NCBI GenBank assembly: GCA_047635955.1
Contig: JBLIGW010000005.1
Coordinates: 1-25,614, forward strand
Direction: 5' to 3'
Source: WFTC01 sp047635955
Lineage (GTDB): Bacteria > Patescibacteriota > Gracilibacteria > UBA1369 > 2-02-FULL-48-14
DNA: 25,614 nt
Shown: positions 6,852-13,157 of the stretch, one piece after another
Layout: every line of letters begins with the position of its first letter
Numbering within the stretch: position 1 is the stretch's first letter
Made by a program: the position numbers and the translations under genes
The notes under the pieces: generated by a model
Seen by the model: only the letters and a program-made list of their open reading frames with translations
What the model was told of the DNA's origin: nothing
Database searches by the model: none

Positions 6852-6880
6852 TCACACCTTTACGCCATCGAAAAATACAT

Positions 6881-7339
6881 ATGTTTATATCTGAAGCTGC
6901 TTCGACAGGAAAAACAGTAGTAGCAAAAATAAAGCCAGGAGAAGATCTCTTTAGTGCTCTTAATAAGATCATAAAGAAGCATGACATCAACTGTGGTTAT
7001 ATACCTGTTATCCAGGGGTGTCTGAAACAGTGCCGATTGCTTACCGTCGATAAACTCGACAATGAAACTGAACTCACAAACAATCGTTTCGAACTCAATG
7101 AAGTGATGGTTTTCAACGGAAGCGGAACCATTGCAAGAGACGAAAATGGCGATGCCTTTGTGCATATTCACACCACAGTTACCAGTCAGAAAGATGGCGT
7201 TAAAATGGGCCACCTGCTTGCAGGCACGGTTTGCCTAACCACTGAGGTGGTGATTGCAGAATTAAATGATATTAAAATGGGTCGTAAAGAAGACCCCGAT
7301 GCCAATAATGAGACTCTGCTCTACATCGAAAAGTTTTAA
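6881..7339 (+). CDS. PPC/DUF296 domain protein (AT-hook-associated DNA-binding domain)
   Basis: The 152-residue protein is a single PPC (plant and prokaryote conserved, DUF296) domain. The family motifs are present: KPGEDLFSALNKIIKKHDI near the start, FNGSGTIARDENGDAFVHIHTTV with His95 and His97, and GHLLAGTVCLTTEVVIAEL at 110-128. Prokaryotic members form trimers that may bind metal through the histidines; a DNA-binding role is known mainly for plant AT-hook proteins and is not shown here. Start 6881 follows the TTGACA promoter. No regulator or partner is adjacent. Confidence 0.88.
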   Translation: MFISEAASTGKTVVAKIKPGEDLFSALNKIIKKHDINCGYIPVIQGCLKQCRLLTVDKLDNETELTNNRFELNEVMVFNGSGTIARDENGDAFVHIHTTVTSQKDGVKMGHLLAGTVCLTTEVVIAELNDIKMGRKEDPDANNETLLYIEKF

Positions 7340-7367
7340 ACTTTCTCCAGAATAAAATACTGAATTT

Positions 7368-7376
7368 TGCTATACT
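7368..7376 (+). promoter_or_regulatory. extended -10 promoter TGCTATACT, leaderless
   Basis: TGCTATACT, then TCAAAC, then an ATG at 7383 that opens a 10-codon ORF ahead of the DUF1059-like gene. It is the same nine-base promoter as at 4179-4187. Confidence 0.68.
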
Positions 7377-7382
7377 TCAAAC

Positions 7383-7415
7383 ATGAAAGTACTTGAAAAA
7401 TTAGTAAACATTTAA
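7383..7415 (+). CDS. leader peptide MKVLEKLVNI
   Basis: A 10-codon ORF starts at the exact leaderless position of the promoter and ends in TAA two bases before the ATG of the next gene. Since no Shine-Dalgarno site precedes that next ATG, ribosomes finishing here may restart on it. It may be an attenuating or coupling leader, or simply the way a leadered gene is translated in this organism. Confidence 0.5.
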   Translation: MKVLEKLVNI

Positions 7416-7417
7416 AT

Positions 7418-7603
7418 ATGAAAACTCTTACTTGCGATCTCTGTGAAGCCACAGCTCAAGGTGAAACCTTTGAAACCTGGATGAAAGCACTCATGCCTCA
7501 CTACATGAAAGACCATGCTGACGTAATGAGTGACTCTAGTAAAACAGACGAAGATAAGCAAAAATGGATGAAAGAAAACAACGCTCGTTTTAATGAAGCC
7601 TAA
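7418..7603 (+). CDS. DUF1059-like small zinc-finger-like protein
   Basis: A 61-residue protein beginning MKTLTCDLCEATAQGETF with a C-x2-C pair and a later HYMKDHAD (H-x4-H), a layout like DUF1059 and treble-clef zinc peptides. It ends in a charged helix. It follows the 10-codon leader ORF by 2 nt and overlaps the alkylation-repair gene by 11 nt, so the three appear co-transcribed and translationally coupled. A metal-binding role is inferred from the Cys/His pattern only. Confidence 0.65.
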   Translation: MKTLTCDLCEATAQGETFETWMKALMPHYMKDHADVMSDSSKTDEDKQKWMKENNARFNEA

Positions 7604-8732
7604 TCAAGAAAAGCTCTCACTCAAAGACAAGTTATTTAGCCCCAAAAGGCTTAAATATTTAGCTGGCTTGATTAAGGATGTTTATCCTGAATTTGAGTTG
7701 AACAAATTTATTACTCAAGTTCTTGCAGAGTTCCCTAAGCTTGAACTGAAAGCACGTATTGAATGGATTAGAATTTGCCTTAAAGAGTTCCTTCCAAATG
7801 ACTACGAAAGCGCATTAAAAATAATTTTAAAATCACTGCCACCAGAAAGTGACCCAAGCAAAAGTGATAACGATTTTGGTGAATTTATTCTAACTCCATT
7901 TAGTGATTACATTGCCGCCTATGGTTGTAGCAAAAAATATTTAAAGATTTCCTTAGAAGCTTTGGAGCAAACCACCAAACGTTTTAGTGCTGAAGATTCC
8001 ATTCGGTACTTCTTCAACGCATTCCCTGAGGAGACTCTTAAAAAGATGGCCACATGGAGTAAGCACGAAAACTACCACGTAAGACGACTCGCTAGCGAAG
8101 GAAGTAGACCTCGCCTACCTTGGTCTCAAAAAATAGATTTAGACAATGAGGAGGGCCTTAAAAAGATATTAGACAATTTATATTATGATAAGACTCGCTT
8201 TGTTGTGAGGTCCGTTGCCAATCACCTCAATGACATAAGTAAAACCGACCCTCAACTTGTTATTGCAACGCTTAAACGGTGGCAGGCCAGTAAGAAGCAA
8301 AATGAAAAAGAAATGGCTTATTTAACAAGTCATGCCTTACGCACTTCAATCAAAGCTGGAAACAAGGAGGCACTGGCCTTGCTTGGCTATCAGCCTAATC
8401 CAAAAATTGAATTTAAGAATTTCACAATTCATACTCAATTCGTAACTGTAGGAGACGCTCTTGAATTTTCATTTGAACTTGAAGCCAATGCGGATGAAAA
8501 ACTAATGATCGATTACCTAATTCACTTTCAAAGCAAAAGGGGCCGACTATTACCTAAGGTTTTCAAGATAAAGAAAACTTCAATAAAAAAAGGCACTCAT
8601 ATAAATGTAGCTAAGAAACACCCACTAAAGATAATGACAACAAAAAAACTATATCCAGGAACTCATAAAATTGAGATCCAAATCAATGGTCAAATACACA
8701 AAGGTGGTGAGTTTGAATTAAAGCTTTTTTAA
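7593..8732 (+). CDS. DNA alkylation repair protein (HEAT-repeat AlkC/AlkD-like glycosylase)
   Basis: This 379-residue, mainly alpha-helical protein has the hallmark ATWSKHENYHVRRLASEG followed by RPRLPW at residues 153-177, diagnostic of the AlkC/AlkD alkylpurine DNA glycosylase superfamily. These HEAT-like repeat enzymes remove 3-methyladenine and 7-methylguanine without flipping the base. The N-terminus LSLKDKLFSPKRLKYLAGLI resembles AlkC more than the shorter AlkD. From about residue 275 a beta-rich C-terminal domain (NFTIHTQFVTVGDALEFSFELEA) is appended, also as in AlkC-type proteins. It overlaps the preceding gene by 11 nt and the convergent PhnA-like gene by 15 nt. Confidence 0.85.
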   Translation: MKPNQEKLSLKDKLFSPKRLKYLAGLIKDVYPEFELNKFITQVLAEFPKLELKARIEWIRICLKEFLPNDYESALKIILKSLPPESDPSKSDNDFGEFILTPFSDYIAAYGCSKKYLKISLEALEQTTKRFSAEDSIRYFFNAFPEETLKKMATWSKHENYHVRRLASEGSRPRLPWSQKIDLDNEEGLKKILDNLYYDKTRFVVRSVANHLNDISKTDPQLVIATLKRWQASKKQNEKEMAYLTSHALRTSIKAGNKEALALLGYQPNPKIEFKNFTIHTQFVTVGDALEFSFELEANADEKLMIDYLIHFQSKRGRLLPKVFKIKKTSIKKGTHINVAKKHPLKIMTTKKLYPGTHKIEIQINGQIHKGGEFELKLF

Positions 8733-9056
8733 GAACTCAACTCTCAGAACAATTGCCGTTCCATTAATCTTACAATTCACTTCTTCAGGATCATCAGTAA
8801 GTCTGATTTTACTTACCTTAGTCCCCACTTTGATCACTGTTGATGAACCACGAAGCGTGAGGTCTTTAATCAAAGACACACTATCTCCGTCTTTAAGTAT
8901 GTTTCCATTTGCGTCTTTTACAATCATTTCCTCTTCTGCTGACTCACAGACACTTAATTCATCCAAAGTAGATCCACACCCGCCTTTACAAAAAAAATGA
9001 CCAAGCCATAATATCAAACTATTGAAGTACGATAAGCCAATTAGAACTTTTGACAA
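8718..9056 (-). CDS. PhnA/YjdN-like protein, N-terminus uncertain
   Basis: The C-terminal two thirds are unmistakably the PhnA domain: VKDANGNILKDGDSVSLIKDL, then LRGSSTVIKVGTKV, KIRL and VNCKINGTAIVLR. PhnA-like proteins were named for alkylphosphonate uptake, but the family is not shown to act there. The usual N-terminal zinc ribbon is reduced to FCKGGCGSTLDELSVC. The listed start is a TTG at 9056 and gives an atypical hydrophobic N-terminus (KVLIGLSYFNSLILWLG). An ATG at 9009 would be better placed after TAGTTT plus 6 nt but is out of frame by one base across a run of eight A (8990-8997). The 3' end overlaps the repair gene by 15 nt. Confidence 0.75.
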   Translation of the reverse strand: MSKVLIGLSYFNSLILWLGHFFCKGGCGSTLDELSVCESAEEEMIVKDANGNILKDGDSVSLIKDLTLRGSSTVIKVGTKVSKIRLTDDPEEVNCKINGTAIVLRVEFLKKL

Positions 9057-9088
9057 ATTGAATAAGTTTTTTACTCAAGCCTCTCATT

Positions 9089-9097
9089 TGCTACAAT
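9089..9097 (+). promoter_or_regulatory. extended -10 promoter TGCTACAAT, leaderless
   Basis: TGCTACAAT followed by CAAAAC and the ATG at 9104. The spacing is exact and no ribosome binding site is possible in a leaderless message. Confidence 0.7.
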
Positions 9098-9103
9098 CAA
9101 AAC

Positions 9104-9520
9104 ATGAAAGAAAAACAAATTGGCATGGCCTTCTCGGACGAAAACGAACCCAAAGAAGAATGGACCCAGCTACACAAACTCATCACGGATCGTGGATCAC
9201 GCTACAGTGTCACTGCTATAAAAGTCCACAACCAAAAAGAATTAAAAGCCGCCCTAGCAAAACTAAAATCAAATAAGAAATTCGCCAAAGCCACTCACAA
9301 TAGTTACGCCCTACGAGTTCAAAAAGACACTCAAATTTTTGAAGCCAAAAATGACGATGGCGAAACTGGAGCTGGAATGGTGATTCTTCGACAATTACGA
9401 AAAGGCAACTGGGTCAATTGCCTAGTTATTGTAACTCGATGGTATGGAGGTACAAAATTACATGCCGATCGCTTTAAACACGTGCAAGACGCGAGCCGTG
9501 CGATATTACAAGCTCTATAG
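9104..9520 (+). CDS. IMPACT/YigZ-family N-terminal domain protein
   Basis: The 138-residue protein is a single UPF0029/Impact N-terminal domain. Diagnostic segments are RGSRYSVTAIKV (30-41), AKATHNSYALRV (61-72), NDDGETGAGMVIL (83-95) and VTRWYGGTKLHADRF (110-124). Bacterial YigZ is about 200 residues with a second domain, so this is the short single-domain form. The family is linked to ribosome or translation control (yeast YIH1, mammalian IMPACT); the bacterial role is unclear. It ends 2 bp before the convergent helicase stop and has its own leaderless promoter. Confidence 0.87.
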   Translation: MKEKQIGMAFSDENEPKEEWTQLHKLITDRGSRYSVTAIKVHNQKELKAALAKLKSNKKFAKATHNSYALRVQKDTQIFEAKNDDGETGAGMVILRQLRKGNWVNCLVIVTRWYGGTKLHADRFKHVQDASRAILQAL

Positions 9521-9522
9521 CT

Positions 9523-10728
9523 TTAACGCTTCCCTCTTCTATTACTTGAGCTTCGTCCTCGTCCTCCACCTCCTTGAGGTTTGCCTCGTGGTGGCGCAGG
9601 CAAATCAGGCAATTTAGGAAGAGGCCGGACTGGCAAAGTTATATTAATCAGTTTTTCAATTGCCTTCACGTCACGGCTTTGTTCAGGGCAAGCAAAAGAG
9701 ATAGCACGTCCTGAATGACTTGCACGTCCCGTTCGTCCAACTCGATGAACGTAATCCTCAGAATTGTCTGGAAGGTCATAATTAACCACCAATTCAATCT
9801 CTGTGACATCAATTCCTCGAGCAGCAATATCAGTAGCCACCAATACTCGGTACTTCCCTGATTTAAAGCCTTCAAGCGCTTCACGCCTTTGATTCAAAGA
9901 ACGATTAGAATGAATTTCAGCCGTGCGATGTCCAATCCTATTTAGAACTCGTGTCATTTTTTTAGCTCCATGTTTGGTTCGACTGAAAACCAAAACTGTA
10001 CCTCGGTATTCCAAAAGCAGTTCAGCCAAAAGTGCCATTTTTTGATTCCGTGGAACAATAAACAATTCTTGCTCAACTTGTTCAGTTGTTGAACCGGCTG
10101 GAGCCACCTCCACTCGAAGTGGTTTCGCCATGTATTGACGAGCAATTTTTGAAATTTTCGCAGGCATAGTTGCCGAGAAAAGCATGGTCTGACGTTTTTG
10201 TGGCAGACCCGCCATAATTTTTTTAATCTGAGGTTCAAAACCCATATCTAACATTCGATCTGCTTCATCTAGAACCAAAACTCCAATGTTATTCAACTGA
10301 AAGGTACGTTGCTGCATATGATCAATCAAACGACCTGGCGTTGCAATAATCACATTTGGTTTCGCCTTAAGTGCTCGTATTTGAGGTCTAATATTAGTTC
10401 CCCCAATGACAACAACCGTCTTCAAACCAACCGGGCCACCAACTTTCCTCAAAGTTTCTTCTACCTGCAAAGCCAATTCACGAGTGGGACAAATCACCAA
10501 ACCTTGGCACTTCAATGCAGAAAGTCGTTGAATCATTGGAATAGAAAAGGCCAAAGTCTTCCCTGTTCCCGTTTGCGCAATTCCGATCATATCTTCTCCC
10601 TTAATCCCAATAGGAATAGCTTTATATTGAATAGGAGTTGGCTTCACAAAAGACATAGCATCCAACTGCTTCAAGAGAGCAGGTGCGATACCAAGGCCGT
10701 AAAAAGTTTCATGTGGATCGTTATTCAT
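9523..10728 (-). CDS. DEAD-box ATP-dependent RNA helicase (RhlE-like)
   Basis: The 401-residue protein has all DEAD-box motifs: Q motif KPTPIQ (29-34), Walker A AQTGTGKT (51-58), PTRELA (81-86), TPGR (130-133), DEAD (154-157), SAT (185-187), ATDIAARGIDV (298-308) and HRVGRTGRA (328-336). The tail RGKPQGGGGRGRSSSNRRGKR is a short basic RG-rich extension that helps RNA binding. It resembles RhlE/CsdA-type helicases that unwind structured RNA in ribosome assembly and cold adaptation. The ATG is preceded by TATAGT plus 6 nt, so the message is leaderless. Confidence 0.95.
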   Translation of the reverse strand: MNNDPHETFYGLGIAPALLKQLDAMSFVKPTPIQYKAIPIGIKGEDMIGIAQTGTGKTLAFSIPMIQRLSALKCQGLVICPTRELALQVEETLRKVGGPVGLKTVVVIGGTNIRPQIRALKAKPNVIIATPGRLIDHMQQRTFQLNNIGVLVLDEADRMLDMGFEPQIKKIMAGLPQKRQTMLFSATMPAKISKIARQYMAKPLRVEVAPAGSTTEQVEQELFIVPRNQKMALLAELLLEYRGTVLVFSRTKHGAKKMTRVLNRIGHRTAEIHSNRSLNQRREALEGFKSGKYRVLVATDIAARGIDVTEIELVVNYDLPDNSEDYVHRVGRTGRASHSGRAISFACPEQSRDVKAIEKLINITLPVRPLPKLPDLPAPPRGKPQGGGGRGRSSSNRRGKR

Positions 10729-10734
10729 GAGGGG

Positions 10735-10740
10735 ACTATA
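10735..10740 (-). promoter_or_regulatory. -10 element TATAGT, leaderless, for the helicase
   Basis: On the minus strand TATAGT, CCCCTC, ATG. The element lies in the 18-bp gap after the TMEM43-like stop, so the helicase can be transcribed independently of the upstream gene. Confidence 0.6.
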
Positions 10741-10746
10741 GCGTAA

Positions 10747-11706
10747 TTACTTTTTATTACCAGCCTTACGAAGCACAAGGGCCCCAATGACAAGAAGTAC
10801 AAGTAGAATCAACCACCAATATTTGAAACCTACATAAGCTACAAAAACAATCACAGCTGAAATAATTCCAAAGGCAATTGCCAATACTCCTTTCACTAAA
10901 TCACCCAATCCAGGAAGAATATTAAGAATACTTGTGATTGGACCAAAGAACATAGTGAAACCTGCCGTCATCAATAACCAGGCCCCCACTGCCATCAACC
11001 AAAAGTTCATTTGTTCAGTGCTTGCTTGTGACTCTTGCAGCTCCGCATCAGTCATATTTGATATGAAAAAAGTTCCCTCTTCACCAGAGGCAATTTTATT
11101 TCCTGAAACTGACCCAACCACAATAAGTTCCTGCCCTTCTGCTGCCACTCCTATGATGCTGTAACGAACTTGTTGTACTACATTAACTAAGTTCTCTTGA
11201 GAGTAAACATCCCCATAAAGGTTACTTAATTCATAATCTTGAGGAATAGTTTCCTGATAAAAATCAGTAGTATTTAATTTAGTTTTTGCACTATCAGTTC
11301 CAATAGCAATTTCTCCCAAAGAAAAACTAGACCATTTGGTGTAAGAATCCACTGTTTTCCACTCCGCTTCATAAGCAAGGTAAGTTTCTGTTCTTTCTAC
11401 CCCCTCTTCGGTAATCGTTCGTGTTTTTTCTATCTCTCTTACCGCATAGTCTTCCTCAAGATAAGTAAAATAAAGAGCCTCTGAGTCTGAAAATGGAGTT
11501 ACTACAATATTTGAATAAATTGGCTCACCTTGAATCTTCACCATTCCTTCAAAACCGACTGCTGACTCAGGCGCTTGAAGCTCCAAATCGGCAATGGTTG
11601 CACTGTGTTCAACCTGATTGGCAAAACTATAAGTAAGAACAAAAGAAATAACTATAAGAAGAAAACCTCCAAATAAACCTTTTCCCCAATTTGAAATTTT
11701 TGCCAT
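10747..11706 (-). CDS. TMEM43-like membrane protein
   Basis: The 319-residue protein has an N-terminal transmembrane helix (LFGGFLLIVISFVLTYSFA), a beta-rich extracytoplasmic domain containing TPFSDSEALYFTYLEEDYAVRE and YLAYEAEWKTVDSYTKW, and a C-terminal set of about four helices with FFGPITSILNILPGLGDLV. This layout matches the TMEM43 (LUMA) family found in bacteria and animals, whose function in bacteria is unknown. An ATG at 11754 would add 16 residues (MPAWYNLF...) but would place the promoter inside the gene; MAKISNWGKG at 11706 is favoured. Downstream is the helicase with its own promoter. Confidence 0.75.
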   Translation of the reverse strand: MAKISNWGKGLFGGFLLIVISFVLTYSFANQVEHSATIADLELQAPESAVGFEGMVKIQGEPIYSNIVVTPFSDSEALYFTYLEEDYAVREIEKTRTITEEGVERTETYLAYEAEWKTVDSYTKWSSFSLGEIAIGTDSAKTKLNTTDFYQETIPQDYELSNLYGDVYSQENLVNVVQQVRYSIIGVAAEGQELIVVGSVSGNKIASGEEGTFFISNMTDAELQESQASTEQMNFWLMAVGAWLLMTAGFTMFFGPITSILNILPGLGDLVKGVLAIAFGIISAVIVFVAYVGFKYWWLILLVLLVIGALVLRKAGNKK

Positions 11707-11736
11707 GTTTGTCTGAGTTAAATTAAAACTGAAAAG

Positions 11737-11745
11737 ATTATACCA
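11737..11745 (-). promoter_or_regulatory. extended -10 promoter TGGTATAAT overlapping a stop codon
   Basis: On the minus strand the last codons of the PiT-like gene, ATG-GTA-TAA, form the core of TGGTATAAT. Initiation would be near 11730 and give a 24-nt leader for the TMEM43-like gene. Confidence 0.65.
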
Positions 11746-12748
11746 TGCTGGCAATCAAGACAGAGATCCCCAATCCAACACCTGCAAGGAAAAGGTCCTT
11801 CATAACCAAACGCAAAGTTTTGGCATAAGGAATTTCCTTTCCAGAGAAAAGCGTTAACGCACTTTCACGTCCGGCCAAGAGCCCAAGAAAGACCCAAGTT
11901 GTACTCATTGGCAGGTTACTAATCCCTTTGAAGTAAAACAGAATAGTTCCAAATACAAAATCAATAATAGTTGCACTACGAGGATCAAGCACATCTGTTT
12001 TCTCTGTAATGATTTCTTGAATCTTCCCTCCTCTCAAATAAATCAGCACACCCAGACCAACAAATAAAGAAGCGGCAATCACTCCGAACTGCAGTGGCAA
12101 AAGATCTCGCGGCAAGAAAACAACCACATTCGCTGTATCCTGCATCAACCAACTACTCCAGAGATAAGCCGTTGCCCCCCACTGTAAAACTTTCCACAGT
12201 GACCGATTGTAGTTCTTTTTAAAAAAGATTTTTTTCTTCATCAATGTCGCAATAGCCGTCCAAATCAAAGCCGCAGAAAAGAATGCGACAAAGTAACCCA
12301 TAACTGTTTTTTCAAGCATTCCTGTAATCGTTTTGGAATCTGAAAACACAGCCAACAAAAGAAAAGTAGTACTAACTGGCATTTTAAAACGAGTCAGAAA
12401 AAGAAGAATCAAAGGTGCGAAAAGCTGAATAATATGGAATTCTTGCACTTCAGGTATTTTATCCAATCGGCCAAATGAAACATCACCCATGAAGTACCCA
12501 TACGAGAAAACAGAAACCAAAATACCCCCTAAGAAAAGCCATAAAATCCACCACTTAACTTTTTGATTCGAAGCCAAAAACGAACCTAAACTTTGAACGC
12601 TGTCATTGGCAATAGCACTGTATCCAGCCAAAGCAAAGCCAATCCACATTGCAATACGTGGTTGATTTCTAAAGGCCAAAATAGCGACAAAGAACAGTCC
12701 AATTAAAACAAGAAATTGTTTTTCTTTCTTAAAGAATTTTTTCAGCAT
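11738..12748 (-). CDS. PiT-like inorganic phosphate permease homologue
   Basis: The 336-residue protein has about ten hydrophobic helices and the inverted two-repeat plan of PiT/Pho-4 phosphate transporters. Repeat one has GYSAIANDSVQSLG (42-55) and MPVSTTFLLLAVF (123-135); repeat two has QDTANVVVFLPRDL (203-216) and LPMSTTWVFLGLLAGRE near residue 290. The ND and DxAN pairs correspond to the family phosphate and cation-site residues. Substrate is inferred, since these signatures are diverged from classical GxNDxAN. It is transcribed divergently from the DUF1905 gene. Confidence 0.72.
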   Translation of the reverse strand: MLKKFFKKEKQFLVLIGLFFVAILAFRNQPRIAMWIGFALAGYSAIANDSVQSLGSFLASNQKVKWWILWLFLGGILVSVFSYGYFMGDVSFGRLDKIPEVQEFHIIQLFAPLILLFLTRFKMPVSTTFLLLAVFSDSKTITGMLEKTVMGYFVAFFSAALIWTAIATLMKKKIFFKKNYNRSLWKVLQWGATAYLWSSWLMQDTANVVVFLPRDLLPLQFGVIAASLFVGLGVLIYLRGGKIQEIITEKTDVLDPRSATIIDFVFGTILFYFKGISNLPMSTTWVFLGLLAGRESALTLFSGKEIPYAKTLRLVMKDLFLAGVGLGISVLIASMV

Positions 12749-12783
12749 GAATTCTCAATTATTGATATGAATTTACTAATCCC

Positions 12784-12792
12784 AATATATCA
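12784..12792 (-). promoter_or_regulatory. extended -10 promoter TGATATATT for the PiT-like gene
   Basis: On the minus strand TGATATATT followed by GGGATT puts the start near 12777 and gives a 29-nt leader. It stands back to back with the plus-strand -10 for DUF1905. Confidence 0.5.
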
Positions 12793-12801
12793 CACGTGAT
12801 A
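12788..12801. promoter_or_regulatory. inverted repeat between divergent -10 elements
   Basis: TATCAC-AC-GTGATA: 6-base arms with a 2-base spacer. The arms overlap the TGATA start of both extended -10 elements. It may merely reflect two opposed TGATA motifs, or may be an operator. Confidence 0.4.
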
Positions 12802-12805
12802 GAAT
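12797..12805 (+). promoter_or_regulatory. extended -10 promoter TGATAGAAT, leaderless
   Basis: TGATAGAAT, GGACTC, then the ATG at 12812. The spacing is exactly 6 nt. Confidence 0.68.
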
Positions 12806-12811
12806 GGACTC

Positions 12812-13108
12812 ATGGAACCTACCTTCGAATTAAAGTCAGAACTCTGGGTATGGCAAGGCAAGGCCGCTTGGCATTTTTTCACAATTGACGAGAACACATC
12901 AAAACAAATTAAGGCCTTTCAAGGTGTGGACAAAAGAAGAGGCTGGAAAAGCGTACGAGTTGAAGTTAAACTAGGCAAAAGCAAGTGGAGAACCAGTATA
13001 TTCCCTCAAAAAAAAGAAACCTACATACTCCCAGTTAAAGCGGAAATCCGAAAGACAAATAAATTACTAGCCGGCAGTGAAGTTAAGTTCACTATTCAAT
13101 TGATATAA
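12812..13108 (+). CDS. DUF1905 domain-containing protein
   Basis: The 98-residue protein matches the whole DUF1905 domain: an N-terminal beta strand ending LWVWQGKAAWHFFTI, then GWKSVRVEVKLGKSKWRTSIFP and YILPVKAEIRKTNKLLAGSEV. The family is small, beta-rich and uncharacterised; many members occur as single-domain proteins as here. It is a single-gene unit: a leaderless promoter upstream and a bidirectional terminator 3 nt downstream. Confidence 0.88.
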   Translation: MEPTFELKSELWVWQGKAAWHFFTIDENTSKQIKAFQGVDKRRGWKSVRVEVKLGKSKWRTSIFPQKKETYILPVKAEIRKTNKLLAGSEVKFTIQLI

Positions 13109-13110
13109 AC

Positions 13111-13141
13111 AAAAAGAAGCCCATTTCCGAGCTTCTTTTTT
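13111..13141. terminator. bidirectional intrinsic terminator
   Basis: AAAAAGAAGC, a 10-base loop CCATTTCCGA and GCTTCTTTTTT form a 10-bp stem with a T-run on either strand. It serves DUF1905 on the plus strand and bipA on the minus strand, which converge here. Confidence 0.85.
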
Positions 13142-13157
13142 AATTTGCAAATAAGTT

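Noticed and set aside
6530..7213. Minus-strand ORFs of 99 and 117 codons
   Set aside because: Antisense to the DUF2461 and PPC genes, which have clear family matches.
11707..11754. Longer TMEM43-like start (MPAWYNLF)
   Set aside because: The extension overlaps the stop of the upstream gene and contains the promoter TGGTATAAT; the hydrophobic N-terminal helix follows naturally from the ATG at 11706.
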